A DNA stretch of 64,000 nt. Origin: Cryptomeria japonica. Taxonomy: Eukaryota; Streptophyta; Pinopsida; Cupressales; Cupressaceae. A program made the translations under genes and the position numbers. Numbering within the stretch: the stretch's first letter is position 1; every line of letters starts with the position of its first letter. A model generated the notes under the pieces. That model was not told the DNA's origin. It searched no databases and was given only the letters and a program-made list of their open reading frames with translations. The stretch covers positions 238,479,832 through 238,543,831 of the forward strand of contig NC_081409.1 in assembly GCF_030272615.1 (NCBI RefSeq), written 5' to 3'. Of this stretch, positions 34,726-45,300 are shown piece by piece.

Positions 34726-35704
34726 GATGTTGAATAACCAGTGGGCTTGGCTTCTCCGAACCCTTCTTTGCTTGATACTTTTGGAGCAGAGGTTGGGAGG
34801 CAACATGCATAACTTCAATTTTTTTTGGTGGGCTAAGGATTTGAATATTTTGTTGAATAGACATGGCAGAGAGACTCCCTATTATGTGCATCAGGGGGAT
34901 GAAGGACTTTGAGCTGACATCGATGACTTGCTCATGGAATAACAAGACTACGTGGATGAAAAGATGGCGCCCCCAATCCAGCATGACGAATCATAGGTTT
35001 GGGGTGATGACATGGCCCCTTCATGAATGATATGCCCGCGTGGCAAATTTTGAGGACCATTTAATGATGATGTGATTTCATCATTTTTTGTGTAGCCTTG
35101 TCAATGAAATGACCCAACAAAGCATGAGTAATAATTTTTCAATAAGAATTTTATGTTGTGTAATATTTTATGCATGGGGAACCCTACGTAATATTTCCCT
35201 AAGAACTATGAGAGAGGGTTGGCATGCACGACATTTTATGTGGATGACAAATAATTATTATCTCCTTGTCGGCAAGCATTTAACCCTATTTATTAAAGCC
35301 AAAGCCCTACAACATTTTTTAGTAGCCATGTTTAGACAGTTAGTGGGAAAAAGGGTTAAGTATCTGGTTTTTGTGCTCTCTACTATTGTGTTAATTGTGA
35401 TTGTTCAAACCATGGGTGGGGATAGGGTGATAATTGAACTTAGCACTCATGTTGAGTTAAAAAAATTGCCACGATGTGGCATATTTGTACTAAGGGAGGG
35501 GTTGCACAATTTATAGAATGAAACAATATGTTTGATGAGAACCTGTCTATTCACTTTGCAATATCGTGGGATAATAGGAGATTCGGGGTGGGGGGAGTCT
35601 CATTTGAAATCAGCGAGGATGCCATAGCGAGAACGATAAGCCTCCCCACTAAAGGGAGAAAATAAAAAAAATAGAGTAGGGTGGCAAATAATGAAAATTT
35701 GTCC
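34726..35704 (+). pseudogene. Unrecognised decayed coding-like region
   Basis: Open stretches at 35088-35516 (142 codons) and 35520-35665 have coding-like composition. The latter reads 'MFDENLSIHFAISWDNRRF' and then 'GVSFEISEDAIARTISLP' in one frame, which looks like a folded domain of a repetitive plant ORF. It joins the tandem unit starting near 35705, so it may be the N-terminal part of the same ORF. The family is not identified. Confidence 0.4.
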
Positions 35705-37996
35705 CAGTTCTTCCACAAAAATGAGGAGCCTATGAATCTTCATAGCGGATTTGCCAGAGCCAACCTACCAGAACCATGGACCAAGTTTACCTCATGATCA
35801 TGAAATTTTTCACTTTAGAGAGTAGGTTTAAAGTTTATTACTATTATCACCTACCCCTGCTTAACTATTTCTATAATCATGATTTGTTTTCTTTTTTGCT
35901 TATTCTATTAAATTCTCTTGAAAAATTAGTTAAAGATATTATTGATATTGCCAAAACCCAAGGTTGGAAGTCGCTCCCTCTCCATAAAGGCCTTAATTTT
36001 GCCTATACAATTTCTATTTGGCCCTATGCCCTCCTAAGCAATTTGTGGTTATGGAAGCCCCTTGCTCTAATTCTCCCTCGGTTGCTACTATATTTCATTC
36101 CCCTGGCTCTAGCAAAAAGAGGCACCTATGTATCCTAATTACCTCTAAAATCCCCTCCCACCTTGGTTCCCCTACTACCCCAACCCATAACATGGTTGTT
36201 GAAGGCCTTTGTGTCCTAAAGCAGTCTGCAACCACCTCCACTATAGACAAAAAAAAGGAAACTCAAGAAACCTTCCCCATTGGCAAAAAAACCCAAGATA
36301 ACCATCCAGGATGTTGTCAATGATGCAGAGGTGGATGTGGGTGAAGATAATAACAAAAGTTAGAGTGTCAATCATAGACGCTCTAATAGGATGGTTGGGT
36401 GCATGGTTGGAAAAGAGGAAGTAAAGAAGTTGGTGGATTATGAAGAGGACTAAGAGGAAGATGAAGATGTTGATGATGGTAATGTTGTTGATGATGGTGA
36501 TGTTGATGATGGAGACGATACTGAAAGTGACACAGGGAAGGATGAGAGTTCAACTAAGTCCACTAGTGAGATTCCAACGTACACTGATAGTGCAAAAACT
36601 AAATTGGTGGACTTGACTTAAGAGACCATGCTGGAGGAGGAAGACACTCACCAAGGGGGGAGTGCAGGCACCTATGCTAACTGCAAGACTACCATGGCGG
36701 AATCAAAGGACCTGAAGAAGAAAGTGTTGGAGACGAAGATTAAGATGATTAGTAAATTTCCAGATTCAGTTTGCTTTTGATGCACAATTCGGCCACCTCT
36801 TTGTGAATGATGCAAAAGAAAGTGTTGGGAAAGGATGTTGAAAAGACAAAAACTATAAGGAGCTTTTTATGTTCCTCATTGAAAACTATAACAATTGGCT
36901 CAAGTAGCCATAGGATGGTTGGTTTTAGATATTTAGGTTTGTAATATACTACTCAGACTCTTTATTGTCATACTTATTTTGCTACGACTCTTAAGTTGTT
37001 TTTTGATATGTTGTAAGTGTGTTGTTAGTTGTTAAAGTTTCCTTTGGGCTATTTGCATAAAGGGACAACACCCTTGTTATGTTGCTTTTAATATAAAAAA
37101 CTATTCAAATAAATGTAAGATGTTAAATGAAATATTTTGCTCCAACCTAGGCTCTCCTGTCTTGGGTTAGAGTTGGAGAAATGAAATCTAAAAGCCTCAA
37201 TATTTCTATGTTGTTTTGTTATACTAGTTTTAGTCCTTAATTCGTATATACAAATTAATGGGAAGTTGTCAGGATAATAGATCTGTTAAAATTTTGGTTC
37301 ATCGTTTCTAAAAGTTGCTTTGAGGGTGATTTTTTTTTTAATTATCTAATATGGAGTTGTTGCTTATGGCATATTGGAATCCTACTACTATTTTTGTAAT
37401 CTTGTTATTTTCTGCACAATATGAAATCTCAGGCTTTGTCGTTAATTGACCAAAAAAAAAATGTAAGATGTTAAATAAACTAGATACAAAGGTACTTAGC
37501 TTTTATTTTGTTGTATAATTGTTTGTCCAGGTGTCATGAATGTATTTGTTAGGGTTTTAGAGTTTTGAGCTCTATTTCTTGACTTGTGAAATTTGATTAT
37601 ACCTTGTCTAATTTTAGATCCATGACTGTAGATATGATCTCTATGTGTGGAAATCTAATCTCTGCATGTGCATACCTAATCTGTAGTGTGAACTCAAATT
37701 AATATGTGAATCCTCACTTGTAGTTTAAGGTGGTGTTTTGAGATTTGCTTGTCAAAATTTCTAATATGTGCTTGTTGTAAGGATCAGTGATATTCATAAT
37801 CACCTTTTAGAATATGTTGTATTGTGAGATCCATATTTTTCTAGTTAAAACCTTTAATGAACTAGCTTCATGGCTTTGAGTTGAACAATTGAAAATAATA
37901 GGCAATCCTACAATGGGCCTAGGATGAATTGATATCTGATTATTTGCTAAATTATTTTAATCTAAAGAAAAATATAGATGTGATCAACGACAAATT
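35705..37996 (+). repeat. Tandem unit 1 with a decayed ORF of unknown function
   Basis: First copy of a direct duplication; the second is at 37997-39928. Inside is a decayed ORF. A 120-codon piece at 35776-36138 is hydrophobic-aromatic ('SRFKVYYYYHLPLLNYF'). A Lys/Thr-rich piece follows (36180-36323). Then comes an acidic stretch (36440-36640) rich in Asp and Glu, and a Lys-rich, helix-prone piece (36700-36760). Each is offset by stops and frameshifts. The unit contains a 330-bp retroposon (37129-37458) absent from unit 2. Its last part (37500-37990) is non-coding. The product is not recognised; the acidic and helical modules resemble repetitive ORFs carried by plant mobile elements. Confidence 0.75.
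37129..37458 (+). mobile_element. Poly(A)-tailed retroposon (short LINE or SINE) inside unit 1
   Basis: 330 bp ending in a run of nine A, flanked by an 18-bp direct repeat 'aaatgtaagatgttaaat' at 37111-37128 and 37459-37476. At the matching place in unit 2 (about 39381-39398) that sequence occurs once, with no insertion. A poly(A) tail plus a long target duplication is the signature of LINE-type insertion. There is no clear pol III promoter, so a 5'-truncated LINE is more likely than a SINE. Confidence 0.85.
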
Positions 37997-39928
37997 ATGA
38001 TAGTTTGTCTTAGTTATTCTAGGAAAGTGAGGAGCCTGTGAAGCTTCATGGCAGATTTGCTAGAAACGACCTACTAGAACCATGGACCGGGTTTACCTCA
38101 TGATCATGGAATTTTTCACTTTAGAGGGTAGGTTTAAAGTTTATTACTATTATCACCTACCCCTGCTTAACCATTTCTATAATCATGATTTGTTTTCTTT
38201 TTTGTTTATTCTATTAAATTCCCTTGAAAAATCGGTTAAAGATATTGTTGATATTCCCAAACCCAAGGTTGGAAGTCAATCCCTCTCCATCAAAGCCTTA
38301 TTTTTCTCCTATACTATTTCCATTTGGCCCTATGCCCTCCTATGCAATTTGTGGTTATAGAAGCCCCTTGCTCTAATTCTCCCTCGACTGCTACTATCTT
38401 TCATTCCCTTGGCTCTATCAAAAAGAAGCACCTGTGTATCCTAATTGCCTCTAAAATCCCCTCCCACCTTGGTTTCCCTACTACCCCAACCCATAACATG
38501 GTTGTTGAAGGCCTTTGTGTCCTAAAGCAGTCTGCAACCACCTCCATTGTAGACAAAAAAAGGAAACTCGAGAAACCTTCCCCATTGGCAAAAAAAACCC
38601 AAGATAACCATCTGAGATGTTGTCAATGATGCAGAGATGGATTTGGGTGAAGATAATAACAAAATTTGGAGTGTCAATCATAGACACTCTAATAGGCTGG
38701 TTGGGCTCATGGTAAAAAGGAAGGAAAGAAGTTGGTGGATTATGAAGAGGAATTGGAGGAAGATGATGATGTTGATGATGGAGACGACACTGAAGGCGAC
38801 ATAGGGAAGGATGAGAGCTCATCTAAGCCCGCTAGTGAGAGTCCAACATACACTGGTAGTGCAAAAAATGAATTGGTGGACCTGACTTAAGAGGCCATGT
38901 CGAAGGAGGAAGACACTCACCAAGAGGGGAGTGCAGGCACCTATGCTGACTGCAAGACTACCATGGCAAAATCAAAGGTCCTAAAGAAGAAAGTGTTGGA
39001 GATGGAGAATAAGATGATTAGTATTTCCAAGTTCGGTTTTCATGTGATGCACAATTCGGCCACCTCTTTGTGAATGATGCGAAAGAAAATGTTAGGAAAG
39101 GATGCTGAAAAGACAAAATATATAAGGAGGTTTTTACGGTCTTCATTGAAAACTATAGCAATTGGCTCAAGTAGCCATTGGATGGTTGGTTTTAGATATT
39201 TAGGTTTTTTGTTATATACTGCTCAGACTCTTTATTGTCATACTTATTTTGCTAAGACTCTTAACCTGTTTTTAGATATGTTGTAAGTGTGTTGTTAGTT
39301 GTTAAAGTTGCCTTTGAGCTATTTGTGTAAAGGGCTAGCACCTATGTTATGTTGCTTTTAATATAAAAAACTATTCAAATAAATGTAAGATGTTAAACAA
39401 ACTACATACAAAGGTACTTATCTTTTATTTCGTTGTATAATTGTTTGTCCAAATGTCATGAATGCATTTGTTAGGGTTTTAGAGTTTTGAGCTCTATTTC
39501 TTGACTTATGAAATTTGATTATACCTTGTCTAATTTTAGATCCATGATTGTAGATATGATCTCTATGTGTGTGGAAATCTAATCTTTGCATGTGCATACC
39601 TAATCTATAGTGTGAACTCAAATTAATATGTGAATCCTCACTTGTAGTTTGAGATGGTGTTATGAGATTTGCTTGTCCAAATTTCTAATATATGCTTGTT
39701 GTAAGGATCGGTGATATTCATAAACACCTTTTAGAATATGTTATATTGCGAGATCCATATTTTCCTTAGTCAAAACCCTTAATGAACTAGATTCATGGCT
39801 TTGAGTTGAACAATTGAGAATAATAGGCAATCTTACAATGGGTCTAGGATGAATTGATATCTAATTATTTGCTAAATTATTTTAATCTAGCATCACAAAT
39901 AAGAAATATAGATATGATCAACAAGTTC
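37997..39928 (+). repeat. Tandem unit 2 with a decayed ORF of unknown function
   Basis: Second copy of the duplication, matching unit 1 closely from 'gaggagcctgtgaagcttc' to 'ctaaattattttaatcta'. The same ORF pieces recur: 38082-38360 ('GRFKVYYYYHLPLLNHF'), a Lys-rich piece to 38629, an acidic stretch (38740-38870) shortened by about 35 bp relative to unit 1, and 39074-39286. It lacks the retroposon found in unit 1. Both copies carry their own stops and frameshifts, so neither is functional. Confidence 0.78.
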
Positions 39929-40237
39929 TAAGTTAATTTGAAATGAATAAATGAATGCATTTAAATACATTAGCCAGACACAAAGACAAATTAAATTGCT
40001 TTCTAAATTGAATCACAACAACTAATCAAACTTACATTGATATCAACGATAAAATATATAGAAAAAAAATCGTGAAAGAAAATGATCCTCCAACACCATC
40101 TCACAAAATTGTTACTACTTTGTAAAGCTCCATAATCGATATAACAAATTACAAGAGTTTCCAGTAAAACTAGTCTATTAACATACTTTTATAACAAAAT
40201 AAGACCTAACAGTCTTATGAAAAGCTTTTTGTTTTAG

Positions 40238-41782
40238 TCACACTGTCTGATAGTTTGGAATGAGAAGATCAACTTGCTCACATATTTCCACATACCTTGT
40301 TTCACAGTAATCAGTGTTATATGTATTTGGCCAGTAACTCACCCAAATGCAACCCTTGACACTCCATTTCAAGCAATTCTCCTGCAAACAAGATTTGTTC
40401 AACCTCCACACAACACTCTGTCCATACTCATCACTTGCAAACACAACTCCCCCCTCTGCAGTAAAAGGCCTTGTGCCTTTCCTGTACCTCTCTCTCCACC
40501 ACCTCTTCGAATCCACTCCTCCTCCTCCTTTGCAATCCCTGCATGAAGCAACTTCCTTCCCCCTCTCATTATCATACAAAACCCACTCTAAGATCCCCTG
40601 CTTTCCTTCACTGCTCTGCTCATATTTCCAGCTACTCACATAATCAGTACTATAACTAGTTTCATTGACACACCGTGATTTTACAAAGACAGGAAACTTT
40701 GAATGGTAGTCAGTACCAAGTAAAAATCTATGGGAAGTCATCTTTTTAACAGGGTTTGCAGAGGATTTATTCAAGGTCACCATTAGCACTGGGGCAGCAT
40801 CATGTGGGGCAAGGCACAGGCTTATTTTGGAAGGAAAATGCTCTTCCTCTGAAACTGCAGCTGTTTTACCAAATGCCAATTGAGTAACAGTGCACCTCAC
40901 ATTATCAACACTCATTTCAATTTCCACACAGTCATTCAACACCACTGCCCTGTATTTGAGCTGAATGACTGCCTCCATCTGCTGGTGGCTCAGAACATAC
41001 TGAAGCACTGCATCCTCTGTACTGGGTAGCTGAAATTGCAGATGGGTTTGGGAATTTTTCATGGCAAGAAGAGGAGCATAGCCTCTGACTGCACAGTATC
41101 CACTGGTGGAGCATGAATAGGTCAAGGGATCGAACCTCTGCTGCTCTGGATTCAAACAGATGAATTTAGTATACATGTACCCCAGTGACCGCATGAAATT
41201 CTCCTCCAAATCGGCTCCCATGGACACCAGAAAGGATTTTAATGTCTCTTTCGGAGGCATAATTCTGTTTAGGCTAGAGCCCACCATGTCAAAATACAGA
41301 GAACCCACTTGGAATGGGGATTCACAGGCGCACAGCCAGAACAATCTGCAGAGAAACAAGAAATTGCAGAGCTCTTTGCAGGACTGTGGATCAACACACA
41401 GAAGAGAACTTTCAGATATATTGGTGTCCTTACAAAACAATGTGCTGCGGCCCTTGCTTGGAGCACGATTCAGAATCTCTTCCACCAGACATGATATGAG
41501 AGGCAGAGTCTTCTTTTCCATTGATTCTTCGTTTCCAAGAGGGCAAGCGTTCGAAACCCACAAAGCCCGACCACCATACTCAGAAGGCCACTCACCGCCC
41601 AGAGCAAAAGAGAAGGTTACACACCAGACAGAGCCCCCAGGAGCCAAAATCTTGTCTGCAATTAGCAGAAAATTTCTCCTATTGTCTTGAGAAGCACATA
41701 ATTGCAGAGAGATTAAAGAGCTCTCCCATTTGTCAAGCCTTGGGAGACTGCAGAGCCATTTCCAGATATCAGGAAACCCCAT
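40238..41782 (-). CDS. Intronless gene, 514 aa, conserved-looking protein of unknown function
   Basis: A single uninterrupted frame of 514 codons, far longer than chance allows in this AT-rich sequence and GC-richer than its flanks. The ATG at 41780-41782 is the first in frame and opens 'MGFPDIWKWLCSLPRLDKW'. No signal peptide or transmembrane segment is evident. Features: an N-terminal block with 'GSVWCVTFSFALGGEWP', a cysteine-rich middle (residues about 130-165), alternating beta-type hydrophobics around 260-350, a Gly/Lys/Arg-rich linker (about 420-440), and a C-terminal block with 'GGVVFASDEYGQSVVWRLNK' and a cysteine cluster before 'EICEQVDLLIP'. I do not recognise the family. The absence of stops among decayed repeats argues that it is a functional host gene or a recent retrocopy. 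No poly(A) tail or flanking duplication was noticed. Confidence 0.8.
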   Translation of the reverse strand: MGFPDIWKWLCSLPRLDKWESSLISLQLCASQDNRRNFLLIADKILAPGGSVWCVTFSFALGGEWPSEYGGRALWVSNACPLGNEESMEKKTLPLISCLVEEILNRAPSKGRSTLFCKDTNISESSLLCVDPQSCKELCNFLFLCRLFWLCACESPFQVGSLYFDMVGSSLNRIMPPKETLKSFLVSMGADLEENFMRSLGYMYTKFICLNPEQQRFDPLTYSCSTSGYCAVRGYAPLLAMKNSQTHLQFQLPSTEDAVLQYVLSHQQMEAVIQLKYRAVVLNDCVEIEMSVDNVRCTVTQLAFGKTAAVSEEEHFPSKISLCLAPHDAAPVLMVTLNKSSANPVKKMTSHRFLLGTDYHSKFPVFVKSRCVNETSYSTDYVSSWKYEQSSEGKQGILEWVLYDNERGKEVASCRDCKGGGGVDSKRWWRERYRKGTRPFTAEGGVVFASDEYGQSVVWRLNKSCLQENCLKWSVKGCIWVSYWPNTYNTDYCETRYVEICEQVDLLIPNYQTV

Positions 41783-42256
41783 TTTATCAGTATATTTTTA
41801 CTATGTGTTTCAAATTTCCGTAACTAACTATCTCCATTGCTGTCTATGTATATTACATTTTTTGGGTTCGAGTAGCTTCATTCCGTGGACTGCAAGGAAT
41901 ATGAATATGAAGTAGGTCAGCATTAATGAAGCAAAAAGATCGGTGAGAACAGAATAGACACATCTTTCACTGCAAAATCATAAGTTTTTTGCAGAAGACG
42001 TGGCTTGTCGAGAGTTTGTTGAAAGAGATAGGGGTGGGTGATGCAGTTTTTCCTCCTCCACTTGATTATTAGAGGCTGCCATTGGCCTTTGTTAAGATCA
42101 GAAGGTATAACACTTCAAATCTGTCATTTTGCCAGTAAAAATAATCAAAATTTTAGGTGGTTCATTACAGTAGTTGTCATTACATCATTAAAAGACTCTA
42201 CAAACGACATAAAATTACAAAATTACAGACATCAAGTTTCCACAATTCATTAGATA

Positions 42257-42309
42257 TAATCTAGAGTGCTTCCGGATTACACAATCTAATCCGGAAGCAC
42301 TCTAGATTA
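42257..42309. repeat. Perfect 23-bp inverted repeat with 7-bp loop
   Basis: Left arm 42257-42279 ('ctagagtgcttccggatt' core), loop 42280-42286, right arm 42287-42309, with no mismatch. Such a stem is very unlikely by chance. It could be a small fold-back element or a hairpin. There is no obvious target duplication. Confidence 0.92.
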
Positions 42310-45300
42310 AATTATAAAATTGTCAATGTTACATCCTTCTTTATGACAATGAGCAATACTTTCCACTTGGTGAATTTACATGTGGATATAATTCAGCATG
42401 TGCATAATAAATGCTTATCATTAATTATCAAAGATATATAATTAATGTTTTGTTTTGATGTTTATAAAGATGATTAAATGTAATGGCTAACTACAAATGT
42501 GGTTTCTAAGATGGACAAAGGATGATACACCTTGCCCTCTGGGATAGAGAGGGAGATCATCACTAGAGAGAGGGCTATAGACATGTGAAGAGAAGGAGAG
42601 CATCATTAGACATGGGAATAGGCAAGCAATGACATCTGGGTTTTGTCACACACACATAGGTTTATGCCATTTTGTCGTGTGCTCGTATTCTGATTGTTAC
42701 ACCTTGCATCATTTCAGGTGTGACTTGGTTTGAACCAGTATCAACCCTATGATGTCTTTGACCTAACTCAATGTATCGGTTATTCGAAATTCCTGTGGTA
42801 TATTATTTATACTTAATTGATGTCTTTGTTATTATTATTTCATAGATACATATATTTATATATTTAAGTGAATGTATATATATGTATGGAAATATATTTA
42901 GACTTACATGTATGTATGAGTGTATGAACTTATGAATATAAATGTAATATGTAAAAACGGATATGTAAGATATATATATGCACACAACCTTGTCTACATG
43001 CCTATTTTTCTAGTTCTCATTTTGTCCTTTACTTTCTTGCTTGCATTTTGATATTTTCTATTAAACTTTGTTTGTTGTGTTTGAAATACTCATTTAACTT
43101 TCTATATCATGTTTTGTGTTCATTTCCTCACACTTTGGAATATTTTTTCCTTCTTTCTTACTTACAATATTTTCTTTGATGGTTGTTCACATCTTTTTTA
43201 CTTATTACTATATCATTGCATACCTGACCACATGGGTTTTTCATTTTCCTTCTTGTTTCCTACTTTTATACTTGTTATGCATTCTTATACTTGTTCTTTG
43301 ACATATGATAGTATAATGTTTAATCTCTTGTTTGTATACTTATGATGTTTATTCTCCTTGCTTGGATACTTTAATTAAATATGTGTGTGGTGTGTGTGCT
43401 ATCTTGCTACTTATGAGTCTTATAATGTAATTACCTCATGTATTTCTATCTCATGTTAATATTCTCATTGTGTATATTTTAGATCAATTACCATCAACTT
43501 TACTTCCGTTGTCCTATCATTCTTTTATTAAGGGGCACAATGCATTCCCTCATACCATTTTGTGTGAGCACATGCTTGATTATGTTCCCAAAGCTACTTT
43601 ATTATATTAGGGGCATTACTTATCATCATCTAAGAGTCACATTAGGGACACCATGCCTTCCTCATACCACCTAGTTTCAACTTGTAGAGATATTTTCAAC
43701 TTATGATTGGTCCCTATCAGGGGGGAATTTTATATACCTTGATGATTATCTCTAACCTTTGTGCTTTATATGCTTATAATTTGATATTTTCTTACTTTTC
43801 AAGCAAATGATGTCACCCATGACACTTGATTACATCACTTTACATGATCTATATACAAGTACATTTACTTTTTATGTACAATTTTTCTTTTTATCTATTT
43901 CCTTGCATGCTTTATGCGCAACTAATCAGATTGGTCATGGGGGAGGTATATATTATTATCATCATCATTCTTATGTTGAAATTAAAGTAGTGACTTATGC
44001 TATATATAGAAATTATTTTTTGATATGAATCTTGACTATTCATGAGAAAGATGTATGCCTAAAATGTCATACAACTCTATTATCATTGCAATCATTGTCA
44101 TGAGACATCTCCTTCATTGCCCTCTCTCATGCTCCCACCCCCCTATCACCTCGCTTCCTCCTTCCCACTTCCCTCCCATAGATACGTGATAAAAGACACT
44201 GTAAATATTTTCTTGTATCTTTTAGTTTCCTATGAAGAATCAAAGAGGAGGAGCACACAAATAAATTGAGATGGTCTAATATTTTACATGGAATCTGTAT
44301 CCTTTTATCTTCGAGTATGGTTACTTTTTCTACATGTTTGTGAATGCTCGAATAATATTAAATACATTTCTATTTTAGGATTTACATGTACTCAAAGTGG
44401 GGGAAATGGTATTGCGAAATTTGCCTTCCCATGAGAATAATTCCCATTTATTTTTGGTTTCATTTTAAGGGAGTGCCTCAATATGATTACATAACAACAT
44501 ATGAGACAGTTGTGTGCAAATTTTGGCTCTTTTCTTGTGTTGTATCCAACCTTGCTTACTCTTACACATTTTCACACATGTTTGATTTAATCCTTTTCCT
44601 ACTTCCACATGGTTCCACATAGTCATCTCATCATTAACCTCAACTTCTATGTTTCCATTCTTTATCTTGAGATCTTGCATTCCCCATTCGTAGTCAATCC
44701 CACAACACATAATTTAATCTTGTATGCCACAAAACTCGCCCCAAATTAAAAAATTTAAATCCAAATTTTTAACTTTCATCATTTTTCATCATCCATTTGG
44801 ACCAAATTGGTACATGTTTCACTAACTATTTATTATGTCTTAATATTTAAAACATTCATCTGTGTATTTAAAGGCATCCTAAAGACATCAAGCATTTTTT
44901 TCATTACAAAGACCATTCATACCTAGGAACACTTCAATTGGAATGATAAAAAAAGATTATATTTGTATCTAGGTTATTACACACTTGTTTGTTGTTTGCA
45001 ACAATTGTACAAGGCTATAAAGCTACTTTTTAAAAAGGATTGGCTAAGGTGAACTTAACTCTTGCAATCTAGTAACTTCCTTTAATTATTTCTAAATACC
45101 CTCACTCCTCACACATCAACAACAAGGTGAGTTGGACATACATCAAGATCAATCTCAAGTTAAAGGCTATGAAATATATTAAAGAAGATCCCAATCTCAA
45201 GGGAAGAGGTTGAATTAAATATCTTTAGCGTGTAAAGGGTGATTCAGAAATACCTTCATTTTAGTCTTAAAGAATGGCTTGATCCAATCAACTCTAATTT

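Noticed and set aside
41160-41690. 176-codon plus-strand frame opposite the 514-aa gene
   Set aside because: Shadow of the longer minus-strand frame.
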